Assembly: GCA_944548615.1 (NCBI GenBank)
Contig: OX155964.1
Coordinates: 13,179,615-13,243,614, forward strand
Reading direction: 5' to 3'
Length of the DNA stretch: 64,000 nucleotides
Source of the DNA: Micropterix aruncella
Taxonomy: Eukaryota > Arthropoda > Insecta > Lepidoptera > Micropterigidae
Both the position numbers and the translations under genes were made by a program. The number at the start of each line of letters is the position of its first letter. Within the stretch, counting starts at the first letter, position 1. Positions 53,800 to 63,540 of this stretch are shown here, in pieces. Below the pieces are notes generated by a model. It had not been told where the DNA came from, searched no databases, and saw nothing but the letters and a program-made list of their open reading frames with translations.

Positions 53800-56700
53800 T
53801 CCTCCCCCTCGACACGTCCCGTGTCTTCATTTTCGGCCTCTAGTATCACGGCCACTTTGGTGATGGGTCTTCGGCTGATCCGTCCGGTTGCGGTGCGGAG
53901 GTCGACCACTCGTACCAACCCGTCTGCGCCCGGGTGTACAGCGGTTACGACACCTCTAGTCCACGTCCCGCGAGTCGTGTTTGGTTCCGCCATGAACACG
54001 ACGTCATTGATGGCTATGTCGCGGTTGCGCTCGTGCCATTTTGTTCGTTTGGCTAGAGTGGGAAGGTATTCCTTCACCCATCTCTTCCAAAACTGGTTTG
54101 CCAAGGCTTGGCTGTACCGCCACTGCTTCCGTAGGTCCACCCTTTCGTCTGGGGGGCATAACGGTAGCACTGGCTGCGGTGACCCAATGAGAAAGTGATT
54201 TGGTGTCAGACTTTCTTCATCACTGGGGTCACCAGAGACGCGTGTGAGCGGACGACTGTTCACTATGAACTCCGCCTCAGCCAGCGCTGTCAGCAGTGTC
54301 TCCTCCTTCGGCGATTGCTCCTTGAGTATCGCGTAGAGGGCGGTTTTAACGGATCGCACCATCCTCTCCCAGCTCCCGCCCATGTGAGGTGCTGACGCTG
54401 GAATGAAGTTCCACTGCACTCCTTTGGCTGATAGTCCGTTGGCCAGCTTGTCCTTGTCGACGTCTGCCCATGCCTCTCTGAGCTCTCTTTCAGCCCCGTG
54501 GAAGTTGGTTCCATTGTCTGAAAAGAGAGCCCTGGGCCATCCCCGTCTCGCGGCCATCCTGACGATCGCTTGTATAGCGGAATCCGCTGTTAACGAGGCC
54601 GCGAGTTCCAGGTGTACCGCTCTGGTGGTGAGGCAGGTCATCAACACGCCGTATCTTTTTTCTCGGCGTCTGCCGATGCATACGTTGATGGGCCCGAAAT
54701 AATCGATGGCACACTGCGTGAATGGTCTGCAGTGGTGTGCCAATCGTGCGGCCGGTAGTCGCCCCATCAGTTGGGTGCCGGGCTGTGTCTTCTTCAACCG
54801 GCACGTTCGACACTCCCTTGTTTCTCGACGTACTGCGGTGCGGCCGCACAATACCCAGTATCGCTGGCGTATGTTGTTTAGCACCGTTTCTTGTCCTTGG
54901 TGAGCGGCCTGTTGGTGGTGATGTTTAATGAGCAGCCGAGTGAAGTGGTGCTTCGGGCAGAGCACAACTGGCTCCTTCACCGTTCGGCTGACTCCCTTTG
55001 CAGCTCCTATCCGGCCGCTCAGTACGATGTGCCCCTTTCTGTTGAGGCAAGGCGTGAGGCTGTAGAGGCGACTATGCTGGTCGACGATTTCCCCTTTGCT
55101 CAGGTGGTTACATTCCTGCGGGAACATCTCCTCCTGCGCCTGTCGAATCAGGACCTCCGTGGCCCTGTCTACTTCCTCCTGTGCAAGGGTGTCTCCCCCA
55201 CGTGGCTGAGACCGCCGGCGACACATCTCCACAAAGCGTAGTGCGTATGCCATGCTCCGCACCAGCCGATTCCATGATGAGAAACGCTCCATCCTAATCA
55301 GCTGCGCGCCTTGTTGTGTACTAAACACTGCGCGTACCTCTATGTCGGGTTTTTCCGTAGCCCATGTTTCTGCCGGCCAGTCTTCCTCGTCTTGCAGCAG
55401 GAAGGCAGGACCGCTGAACCAGCGCGACTGCTCACTCAAGTCGCATCGCTCCTTGTCCCTGGTCGCCTCGTCGGCAACGTTTTCAGACGTAGGAATCCAC
55501 CGCCAGTCGCTTGTACCCGTCAACTCATCGATTTCACCTAGTCGGTGAGCGACGAATACGTTATATCGGCGGGGGTCGTTCCTGATCCACTGTGCGACCG
55601 TTGTGGAATCTGTCCACATTGTCGTCTTGTTGATGAGGAGCGTAGTCTCCTTTTTGATGGTGGCTGCTAATCGACTTCCGATTACTGCTGCCATTAATTC
55701 CATTCTTGGAATTGTCATTGGTTTAAGAGGTGCCACTTTTGCCTTGCTGGCGACAAAGGCCACACTCCTAACCGTGTCCGATTTGCTCACTAAGTAGGCT
55801 ACCGCAGCGTAGGCGGATTCGGATGCGTCGCAAAAGACGTGCAGCGTGAGGTTGGCTGTATCTGCCGGTCTGTACCATCTTGGCACCCTGCACTCCTTGA
55901 TGCAATCCAGTTCTGCCAGCCAGCGTAGCCATTTTTGGTATGTGTCTTCAGACAGCACCTGATCCCAGTCAATCTGTGACCTCCAGACCTCTTGTAGTAA
56001 GATCTTCGCCTTGATGGTAAATGGAGACAGCAGTCCCATAGGGTCGAAGGTGCTCATTGCCAAGCTTAGCATTTGCCGTTTCGTGGGCCGTTCTTCGCCG
56101 GCCAGGATTGCTGCGTCGACGCGGGGAAACTTGCAGCTGAATGATAGCTTGTCGTCCCCCGGGTCCCATTCCAGGCCGAGGACCCGTTCCGATGCTCCTG
56201 CCTTACCCAGGTTAAGGCTGATTTTTCCAGTCGGTTTGGCTGCCATTGCAGTCAATACGGCCGCGGCATTGCTGCTCCAATCGCATAACTCGAATCCTCC
56301 TCTTCGGTGGACTTCAGTGACGCTGCGAGCTAGCTGTATGGCTTCTTCCTCGCTGTCCGCACAATCAATGTAGTCATCCATGTAGTGTTTATGAATGATC
56401 GGCGCCACAGCCTCCGGGAACTCCCCCGCGTGGGCCTGTGCATTCATATTCTTCACATGCTGGGCTGAGCAAGGAGATGACGAGGCGCCGAATATCATTG
56501 ATCGCATCTTGTATGTTCGTGGCTCCTGATCCGTGCGTAGATTCCGCCACAGGAACCGCTGTGAGTCCTGATCAGCCTCTCGGATCTGGACTCGCAGGAA
56601 CATTTCTTTTATATCCGCGGTGAATGCAACGGCTTTTTCACGGAATTTCAGCAGGATCCCCAGCAGAGCGTTCAGGAGATCCGGCCCTGTTTCCAGAGCG

Positions 56701-57044
56701 TCGTTGAGACACCGTCCGCTTACTTTGGAAGCGGCGTCGAAGACGATTCTTATTTTGGCAGGCTTGTTTGGGTTCACGACGCAAAAGTGTGGCAAGTAGA
56801 ATGTACGTGGCCCATGCCGACGTATTTCCTCCTCAGGAAGCTCCACGGCGTATCCCTTAGTTACGTACTCGCTCATCTTGGCGCAGTACGCCTCGGCGAC
56901 GGCGGGCTCCTTCCTGAGTCTTGTCTCCAGACTTTTTAGTCGGCTGACGGCATGAAAGCGGCTCGGGGGGAGCCTCTCCCCCTCGTGGCGCCAGAGCAGG
57001 CCTGTTTCCCAACGGCCGTTCTGATAGTGCGTTGTGGCAGCCAT
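53757..57044 (-). CDS. pol: BEL/Pao Pol (RT-RNase H-integrase), right copy
   Basis: The 1095-residue translation is identical to that of the left copy at 45519-48806, with the same domain order and all the same catalytic residues. The stop lies 43 bp inside LTR 2. Since LTR 3 supplies its promoter and LTR 2 its end, this is the copy with a standard two-LTR layout. The lack of any visible difference from the left copy contrasts with the four differences between the outer LTRs and places the duplication well after the insertion. Confidence 0.9.
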   Translation of the reverse strand: MAATTHYQNGRWETGLLWRHEGERLPPSRFHAVSRLKSLETRLRKEPAVAEAYCAKMSEYVTKGYAVELPEEEIRRHGPRTFYLPHFCVVNPNKPAKIRIVFDAASKVSGRCLNDALETGPDLLNALLGILLKFREKAVAFTADIKEMFLRVQIREADQDSQRFLWRNLRTDQEPRTYKMRSMIFGASSSPCSAQHVKNMNAQAHAGEFPEAVAPIIHKHYMDDYIDCADSEEEAIQLARSVTEVHRRGGFELCDWSSNAAAVLTAMAAKPTGKISLNLGKAGASERVLGLEWDPGDDKLSFSCKFPRVDAAILAGEERPTKRQMLSLAMSTFDPMGLLSPFTIKAKILLQEVWRSQIDWDQVLSEDTYQKWLRWLAELDCIKECRVPRWYRPADTANLTLHVFCDASESAYAAVAYLVSKSDTVRSVAFVASKAKVAPLKPMTIPRMELMAAVIGSRLAATIKKETTLLINKTTMWTDSTTVAQWIRNDPRRYNVFVAHRLGEIDELTGTSDWRWIPTSENVADEATRDKERCDLSEQSRWFSGPAFLLQDEEDWPAETWATEKPDIEVRAVFSTQQGAQLIRMERFSSWNRLVRSMAYALRFVEMCRRRSQPRGGDTLAQEEVDRATEVLIRQAQEEMFPQECNHLSKGEIVDQHSRLYSLTPCLNRKGHIVLSGRIGAAKGVSRTVKEPVVLCPKHHFTRLLIKHHHQQAAHQGQETVLNNIRQRYWVLCGRTAVRRETRECRTCRLKKTQPGTQLMGRLPAARLAHHCRPFTQCAIDYFGPINVCIGRRREKRYGVLMTCLTTRAVHLELAASLTADSAIQAIVRMAARRGWPRALFSDNGTNFHGAERELREAWADVDKDKLANGLSAKGVQWNFIPASAPHMGGSWERMVRSVKTALYAILKEQSPKEETLLTALAEAEFIVNSRPLTRVSGDPSDEESLTPNHFLIGSPQPVLPLCPPDERVDLRKQWRYSQALANQFWKRWVKEYLPTLAKRTKWHERNRDIAINDVVFMAEPNTTRGTWTRGVVTAVHPGADGLVRVVDLRTATGRISRRPITKVAVILEAENEDTGRVEGEDVATPSVATSPAVK
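53800..53810 (-). promoter_or_regulatory. Polypurine tract, right copy
   Basis: GAGGGGGAGGA on the minus strand, directly upstream of LTR 2. Confidence 0.85.
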
Positions 57045-57065
57045 TGTCGCCTCCGCATGCTCATG

Positions 57066-59492
57066 TCATTTTAGTTGCGGTCGCCGTACGGCCACGCCTG
57101 ACTCTTCCGTCTGCAGATAGTCGTTGACGAGTTGGTCCAGCGACTCCATGTCTGTGTGGTAAACTGCCGCTTGGTCCGAGTTCTTCTGGGCCTGTCCGCT
57201 GATCGTCCACCCGAGCAAGCTCCGGGTGGCGGTGGGCAACCCTGGTGGTCCCCAGACGATACTTCGTGGCGCTATGAGGCGGTAATTATCCATGCCGATA
57301 ATCATTTGTGCCTGGCCCCGATATTCCGGAATCTGTATGCCATGAAGATGGGGCCACTTGTCCCATTTGCTTCCTAACGATTCCTGCTCGGGTCCATTGA
57401 GTCTTTCAAGGGTGTGGACGGACGTCATTTGATGCGATTCTGCGTTCAGGGCGTCCCTCACCTCAAGGTCCACCAGTCGGGAATTTTCCTTGCGTGGTCC
57501 CGCTACGCTGTTAAGGACAATCGCGCTCTGCTTCCCGCAGACGCCGATTTCCCTCGCCACGCTGTCCTCAATCAGCGTGACGCTTGACCCTTCGTCAAGT
57601 AGCGCTAGTATCGGGATGCTGCTCTTGGGACCCCTTACTAGTATCGAGGCGACGCGCAGCAACACATCATGCTTGGCGACGCAAGTGAAGGTCTGTCCTT
57701 CGGTGGCCTGCGCCACTTCGACGTAGTAGTTGTTGCCGGTGACATCCTTCCGGTCTTCGTCTGTTTCTTCCTGGCGCGGTGGTGAGCGCGCCGCCCTTTT
57801 GCTCTCGACGAGCAGTGGGTGTGTCTCTTGGGCGGTGCGGCAGTTCCGCGCGTAGTGCCCCTTCCGGAGGCACCGGAAGCAGGCTCCGGAACTCTGCACC
57901 CATCTTGAGCGCTGGATTTCCGTCAACTTCAGAAACTTCTTACACCGCGCGAGGATGTGTCCTCGCGTGAGGCACATCTCGCACTTCGGGCCGCCTTCCT
58001 GTGGGCTGGAAGCTGCGGGCGGCGTGTTCTTCGTATATTTCGTGAAGTTCTTCGGTTTCGGCTGCGCTTGCTTTGAAGCGGATGTCGACTGCTCTGTATC
58101 AGCGTGCGTCGTGTACACCCGCTTCGGTGCAGGCTTTGACTCGTACCCCTTCGGTTTGGACGGCTTAACTCCCCAGTTGGCTCGATTCACCGCCGTGGCC
58201 TGTCGCCCGAGTTTGTCCATGTACTCTGAGAAATCAAATAGTGACGGATTGCCTCCGTGTCTCTCTATAATGGCTTCACTCCAGCCCGACAGGTGATGGC
58301 CCGACAGCTTGGCTTCCAGTTCGCGCAGTATCTCTAGGTTATACGCGTACTCTGGCCGCTTCAGGGACCTCATTGATGCTATGAGGTTGCCAACTGTCAC
58401 CGTGAAATCGATCACTTCTTCGCTTGCCGATGAAGTGCTGGTCAATGGCCGCAAGCCGCGCACCTGGTTGATAAGGCGCCCGATGAGAAGGTCTGGTCTC
58501 CCGAATCGTCGCTCTAGTGTTTCTCTTATCCGTAGTAGTTGCTCTGGATCGGAGAGAAGAGCGGACACAGTTTGATATGCCTTTCCCTTCAGGCACCGCT
58601 GTAGTCGTGTCATGACTTCAGCTCGCGTCAAGAGCTGGGTCTGCTGCTCCAGCTGTGCCGCGAAGACCAGCCACCGTTCTGGGTCACCGTCGAACACCGG
58701 CAATTCCCGCGGCAGTGCTTGCCGCAAGAGAATTCCTTCGCACGCAGTGGTTGCGTGCAGTGTCGGTGGTTGTGGCGGGCCTGGTGCTGGCGGGAAAGTG
58801 CCTGCGAAGTCGTCCATATTCCTCGCTCGTTGCCGCTGTGCCGTGTCCCCTACCGCCTGGTTTGAGTGGTCGATCCACTGCGGTATGGGAGTTTTCTCGA
58901 GGGGAATCCGTGTGCGTGCCATCGAACGTCCAAGGCTTGGAGCGTCCTCGGCCTCTTCTTCTTCAGCGACGATGATGTCTTGCTCAAGCTCCGTGGCTCG
59001 GCGCAGGTCGGCGAGTCTCGCCTGCAGCGTCTCCGTTCGGTTACGGATTGAAGCATCGCGCAGCTCGGATATCTCGTCCTCAATCCGCTGTTTCTCGCGA
59101 AATGCTCGCTGTGCTGCCTCGGCGAAGCGACGCTTGCACCTACTGTGCGGCGTCATGCCGCTTTCACGGCTGCATAGACTCGCTGTCCAGTCGGCGGGCC
59201 TTCCTGTCGCACCCCCTTGAGTTGTAGCGGCTGCATTGTCCACGACGTACGGCGTGCCGCGCTCCGGGTATGCGCCTGCTACCCGAGCTGCTGGCGTTAG
59301 TGGCTGCGCGGTCGGTGGGCCCATTGCCCCCTGAGGCGAGTTGCCAACTCGTGTTACCGTGACGCTCGTGGTTGCTAGGTCGCTCATCTGTGATTCTTGT
59401 ATGGTGACCTCTGTCACGGTGTCGGCGTCCCTCGCAGCGCTGCGGTCAGCTGCTTGTGGGTCGCGACGACTCTTACCACTACGAAGGCTCAT
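57066..59492 (-). CDS. gag: BEL/Pao Gag-protease, right copy
   Basis: Identical in translation to 48828-51254: coiled-coil-like 120-180, capsid-like 250-440, CCHC knuckles 504-517 and 538-551, and D-E-G protease with D633. The same in-frame UGA (57068-57066) ends it 21 nt before the first Met of Pol. The base after UGA is C, the context known to be leakiest for UGA in eukaryotes, which leaves readthrough open. A nonsense mutation copied by the duplication is the simpler reading. Confidence 0.88.
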   Translation of the reverse strand: MSLRSGKSRRDPQAADRSAARDADTVTEVTIQESQMSDLATTSVTVTRVGNSPQGAMGPPTAQPLTPAARVAGAYPERGTPYVVDNAAATTQGGATGRPADWTASLCSRESGMTPHSRCKRRFAEAAQRAFREKQRIEDEISELRDASIRNRTETLQARLADLRRATELEQDIIVAEEEEAEDAPSLGRSMARTRIPLEKTPIPQWIDHSNQAVGDTAQRQRARNMDDFAGTFPPAPGPPQPPTLHATTACEGILLRQALPRELPVFDGDPERWLVFAAQLEQQTQLLTRAEVMTRLQRCLKGKAYQTVSALLSDPEQLLRIRETLERRFGRPDLLIGRLINQVRGLRPLTSTSSASEEVIDFTVTVGNLIASMRSLKRPEYAYNLEILRELEAKLSGHHLSGWSEAIIERHGGNPSLFDFSEYMDKLGRQATAVNRANWGVKPSKPKGYESKPAPKRVYTTHADTEQSTSASKQAQPKPKNFTKYTKNTPPAASSPQEGGPKCEMCLTRGHILARCKKFLKLTEIQRSRWVQSSGACFRCLRKGHYARNCRTAQETHPLLVESKRAARSPPRQEETDEDRKDVTGNNYYVEVAQATEGQTFTCVAKHDVLLRVASILVRGPKSSIPILALLDEGSSVTLIEDSVAREIGVCGKQSAIVLNSVAGPRKENSRLVDLEVRDALNAESHQMTSVHTLERLNGPEQESLGSKWDKWPHLHGIQIPEYRGQAQMIIGMDNYRLIAPRSIVWGPPGLPTATRSLLGWTISGQAQKNSDQAAVYHTDMESLDQLVNDYLQTEESGVAVRRPQLK

Positions 59493-59542
59493 CGTGATTT
59501 ACTGGTGCACGACGGGAGAGTAACGGTATTTTGCTAATGGCG

Positions 59543-59560
59543 ATCCGGCTCGAAGGACCA
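59543..59560 (-). promoter_or_regulatory. tRNA primer binding site, right copy
   Basis: The same 18-nt tRNA-Tyr match as at 51305-51322, 7 nt inside LTR 3. Confidence 0.85.
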
Positions 59561-59567
59561 GCTTCTA

Positions 59568-62037
59568 TGTTGCGCCCGTTGCCCAACATATGCAGTGCCC
59601 TGTGGCACGGACCGACCCAGCGCTGTGTGGACCCAGGACTGTAAAAAGAGGTCCACCGCTTGGTCGCCGCTTGCCCCGTAACGGGCGGCCACGACACCTG
59701 CTGCAAGCCTCGATACGCCTCAGTCTGTCTATTACCACCGTTTTACTCCCCGTCCCCTGCACCAATAAAACACGCCTTCCCTTTCACAAGTGCCAACACG
59801 GCATATTATTTTTCGATGAACTTCAATGACACACCATAAATTTACAAATATGAGATCTTAGTCTAGGATGCATAACAAAGTGCATAAGGTGTATTACAAA
59901 TACAATTTTACAATAGGACATAGCCTAGGTACCGCAATTAACCTAGGTACATACACAATATTATAAAATTCTTTATTGTACAGTAAAAATCAGTATATAG
60001 CAATTAACCTAGGTACATAACAAATATACAACAATCTTTTAATCTAAATGTCTTTATCCTGTTCTTCCCGGGCAGCGGGTTGAACAAGATCTCTCGTGGT
60101 CCGTTGTCGAACGGCGTCTCTGTGCGCCTGCGTGCTCCTGAGTGCGCCTGAGTGCGCCTGAGTACGCCCGTGTGCGTCTGCGTGTGCCTGACTGCGCCTG
60201 GGTGCGCTCGTCTGTGCTGCGTCCGCCTGTGCTGCGTCCGCCTGTGCTGCGTCCGCCTGTGCTGCGTCCGCCTGTGCTGCGTTCGCCTGACTGCGCCTAT
60301 GTGCGCCCGTCTGCGACCGCGTGTGTCTGACTGCGCCTGTGTGCGCCGTCTGACCGCGTGTGCGCCGCGTGGGTGCCGCGTGTGCGCCGATGCGCACCAG
60401 ACTGCGCCTATGTGCGCCCGTCTGCGCCCGCGTGTGTCTGACTGCGCCTGTGTGCGCCGTCTGACCGCGTGTGCGCCGCGTGGGTGCCGCGTGTGCGCCG
60501 ATGCGCACCAGACTGCGCCTATGTGCGCCCGTCTGCGCCCGCGTGTGTCTGACTGCGCCTGTGTGCGCCCGTCTGACCGCGTGTGCGCCGATGCGCACCA
60601 GACTGCGCCTTTGTGCGCCCGTCTGCGCCCGCGTGTACCCGACTCTCCGAAGGTCCCAACTTGGACCGGCGCTCGAACTCCACGACTGGAGCGAGCGTCC
60701 CGTCGACCGTAAATCACGAGTCGGACCGTAATTCCCGACTCGGACCGGCACTCAACTCCCCGAATAGGAGAGAGTGTCTCGTCGACCGTAGTGTCCTTCA
60801 CTTAGACCGCGCTCAATACTGCACGGTGCAGTAGAGCCGCTCGCGACTGGCTTCCAGACTGCAAGGGCAGCGGAGCGGTTCCAGGGCGCGGTCTTCGTAG
60901 TCGTTGGGGTTCCTTCCTTCCTTCCTTCCTAGTCGGTTGACTGTTTGCTGTGGAACTGAGAGAGCGAGTGATTTGGTATGGCCCAGGGGCCCATATTTGT
61001 ACTCACTTCCGCGGTTCTTGCCGTGCACCTGCCGTGCACCTGCTTTCGTGTCCACCAATGGACACGCCGCGGACAGCTTTCCGTGAAAGGTGGGGATCTT
61101 CCCTTTTCTATTGACCTCTCGCACTCTCCTAGGAGAAAAGCTATCTCCTCTCCTCTAAAAGCCGTTACGGTAAGCTCCGTGTTTGTCCAGACTTCAGGGC
61201 CGACCAACAGTTTCTGGTTGGCGGCTACTGGCTCGTTAGAGCGCATTCCTGATTGGTCGGCAACCAACCAATCAGAGAATGGCTCAAAACCCATCCTTTC
61301 CTTTGGAGTGGATTCTTCGGGTTCCAAACATCATCAGAGTCTGGCCCGGTACCTCACGTATACGTTCCCGTTATTTTCGCGTCTGCGAGTATCTTCATAA
61401 TCGGCTGAGGGCAGTTTTTCGGCCACGTAAACTTGAATCGATGATTCCTGTGTTTCTGTTTACTTGCCGGTGGTCGGTGGTGATGGTGCCTTGTTTTCTA
61501 CTCCCCTTTAACAGTTTTTCACTATTTTTGGGAGTAGAAAATACCACGTGTTTTCTCTCGTGTTTCACGGTTTCTTACTATAAACTCGTGAATTTTCACG
61601 GCAGGTCGTAAGAGGGGTGCTATATGCATGTACCTCGACTCTTATACAACTGTTTCGGGCAGTATTTCCCGCTTTCATTTCCGGTTTGACGAGTTCAAAA
61701 CTGTCTGTTTTTGGCACCAAAGTTCGTCTCCTAGCTATGTTAGAGCGGGCGGTCGTAGGGAGTCTCGCTCGCTCGATCTCAGTGTGGGAGCGGGCGGCCG
61801 TAGGCCGTCTCGCTCGCTCGATCCGTGTGGGAGCGGGCGGCCGTAGGCCGTCTCGCTCGCTCGATCCGTTCCAAGCGGCGCCTGCGATGTCTATAAAGGT
61901 AACCCGAGGCGATTTTGCCATTTTTCTCGTAAAAATGAGTTTTCTGCAAATTTCTTATGCTTTCTCGGGCACCCTCATAGCGGCCGTAAATCATCTATTT
62001 TACGGCCGGCGACGTCGCTACTGACGGCGTCGCAACA
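59568..62037 (-). repeat. LTR 3 (rightmost; 5' LTR of the array), 2470 bp
   Basis: U3 begins at 62037, so transcription of the whole array would start here. Private bases are A at 61173 and G at 61370. At 59895 and 60967 it agrees with LTR 2 against LTR 1. Its outer tip is followed by the TATTA duplication. Confidence 0.95.
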
Positions 62038-62042
62038 TATTA
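62038..62042. repeat. Right target-site duplication (TATTA) of the array
   Basis: Matches 43087-43091 exactly. Confidence 0.9.
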
Positions 62043-62132
62043 CCTGCAAAATCCCGGGAGAAATATATGAAAGCCTATGGAAATTTAGGACATTTTAAAC
62101 ACGGACATATTAAGCCATTTCGGACATATTAG
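62043..62132 (+). pseudogene. 3' part (29 codons and stop) of the split reading frame
   Basis: It continues in phase from 43091 and reads PAKSREKYMKAYGNLGHF before diverging into a short tail and TAG at 62130-62132. The KS..KY..AY block is the part most like the recombinase-type core-binding domain. The expected continuation (a hydrophobic residue, then W) is absent, and no splice donor is visible before the stop. The gene was therefore probably already a 3'-truncated relic before the BEL/Pao insertion. Confidence 0.45.
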
Positions 62133-62385
62133 GCCCGATTCGGATATTATTTTAAACACGCAGAATATGAAATCTACAACAATCTGAATTCCTAATAAAA
62201 CCGTAACAATAAATATTAATAATTGCGAGAATGTCTCAAATGTAAATATAAGTGTTTAGTTATTTTATTATTAGATAGTATTTAATTTCAATTTAGTTGA
62301 TACTTTATGTTTTATTAAATAATAATATTACAATAAAATATGAGGCGCCTTTTATTTTCTTATAGAGGGTGATGAAAAGTAGAGT
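62133..62385. other. AT-rich DNA, no supported gene
   Basis: TTCGGACATATTA(A/G)(G) is repeated at 62104-62132 and echoes at 62143. An AATAAA occurs near 62334. Nothing else is recognisable. Confidence 0.35.
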
Positions 62386-62573
62386 GTATCACTCGGGCGC
62401 AAAATATTTTTGGCTCGGGCACTTTTTTAAATCCCTCGCTACGTTCAAGATTCTACTAAAGAATCCCGAGCGTAGCGAGGGATTCTCGAGGGATACTCTA
62501 GAATCCCTCACTTCGCTCTGGATTCAAAAAAGCGCCCTCGCCCTAAAAATATTATTTTGCTCCCTTGTGATAC
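62386..62573. mobile_element. Short palindromic MITE, ~188 bp
   Basis: Left GTATCACTCGGGCGCAAAATA is mirrored at the right by TATTTTGCTCCCTTGTGATAC. The centre pairs AATCCCTCGCTACG (62431-62444) with CGTAGCGAGGGATT (62473-62486). The 82-codon frame across it is a by-product. Confidence 0.7.
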
Positions 62574-63430
62574 AATCTACTATTAAAACATCAGTTTCAA
62601 AATATAAAGCCAAATAAAACCTATATAATTATAAATAAAACAATGATCACGGTTACTTATTTATGTATACAGAGTGAAGCATTAAATCATAATTAGCATA
62701 AAATTATTTACCATGAAATAAATTTAAATATAAAATCATATAATAATAAAAACAATAACTCTTCCGCTCTCCTAACCTATTTGCGACTTCCAAAATAGTG
62801 TTAGCTTGCGCTTAGTAATGAAACATGCCATTGCCATCTTTTTGACCTAAAAACGTCTTTAAAAAGACTCCAATACTACGATACCGCTATAGTTAGCGCT
62901 TTGTCGTCCGCAAGTATTGTTATATATTTCATGTTCCAAGAGCTGCGGCGCAAAGTGGCGTGTATATTCTGAGAATAGACCATCTTCTTTGCTTAGTATA
63001 TTCAACTTACGTGTTTGTGTGCTTACGTCACCGAGTATGTGAGGGGTCGGTTAGGGATCTCGAAATTCACTCCGCGTGACCAAAGAATCAGTCGTAGATC
63101 CGCAACGCAAGTGATTCATGCGTAGTCGTGTAGATCTTTTGTTATTCTGAAATATGAGATGAACAGAAAAAAAAACCTAGAGATACGCTTTCACTGTGCG
63201 ATACTACTTACCGTTTTTTTTTCTGGGAGTTCCTAGGAGGCAAGACTTTTTAAATCTTCGCAGCAGCACATTACAAACAGCCTCCATACATTTATGTGGA
63301 GGGCAGTGGAACTATCAAGAGATACTCAGGTGTCCTAGTTTCATAGCTATATTGATTTCTCGAGAATGTCATTTTGTCAAAAAGTTTCATAACTATTTTA
63401 TTGAGTCTATATTAAATTTATTTACCTTTA
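62574..63430. other. No supported gene
   Basis: AT-rich. The frame at 63196-63444 has no recognisable domain. Confidence 0.35.
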
Positions 63431-63530
63431 AATATCGATTATAGATATTTAAAGGTAATAGATATTTAAATATCTATTAAATATCTTATTATTATATCGA
63501 TTACCTTTAAATATCTATTAAATAATATGC
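63431..63530. repeat. Cluster of AT palindromes
   Basis: TTACCTTTAAATATC(G/T)AT occurs twice (63421-63437, 63499-63516) with its complement GATATTTAAAGGTAA between (63444-63458). Several TAGATATTTAAATATCTA-type palindromes allow extensive cruciform or hairpin formation. Confidence 0.6.
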
Positions 63531-63540
63531 AATTATAATT

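Larger units (their letters stand above)
43092..62037 (-). mobile_element. BEL/Pao LTR retrotransposon, tandem LTR-int-LTR-int-LTR array
   Basis: Two complete internal regions (45562-51329 and 53800-59567) alternate with three LTRs (43092-45561, 51330-53799, 59568-62037). Every landmark repeats at exactly 8238 bp, so there are no length changes between copies. Transcription runs right to left. The family is BEL/Pao by the RT (YMDD within a Pao-type FCVVNPNKPAKIRIVFDAAS context), the order protease-RT-RNase H-integrase, and the 5-bp duplication. The encoded proteins of both internal copies are identical over 808 and 1095 residues. A single duplication brackets the whole array, so it derives from one insertion. 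Confidence 0.95.
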
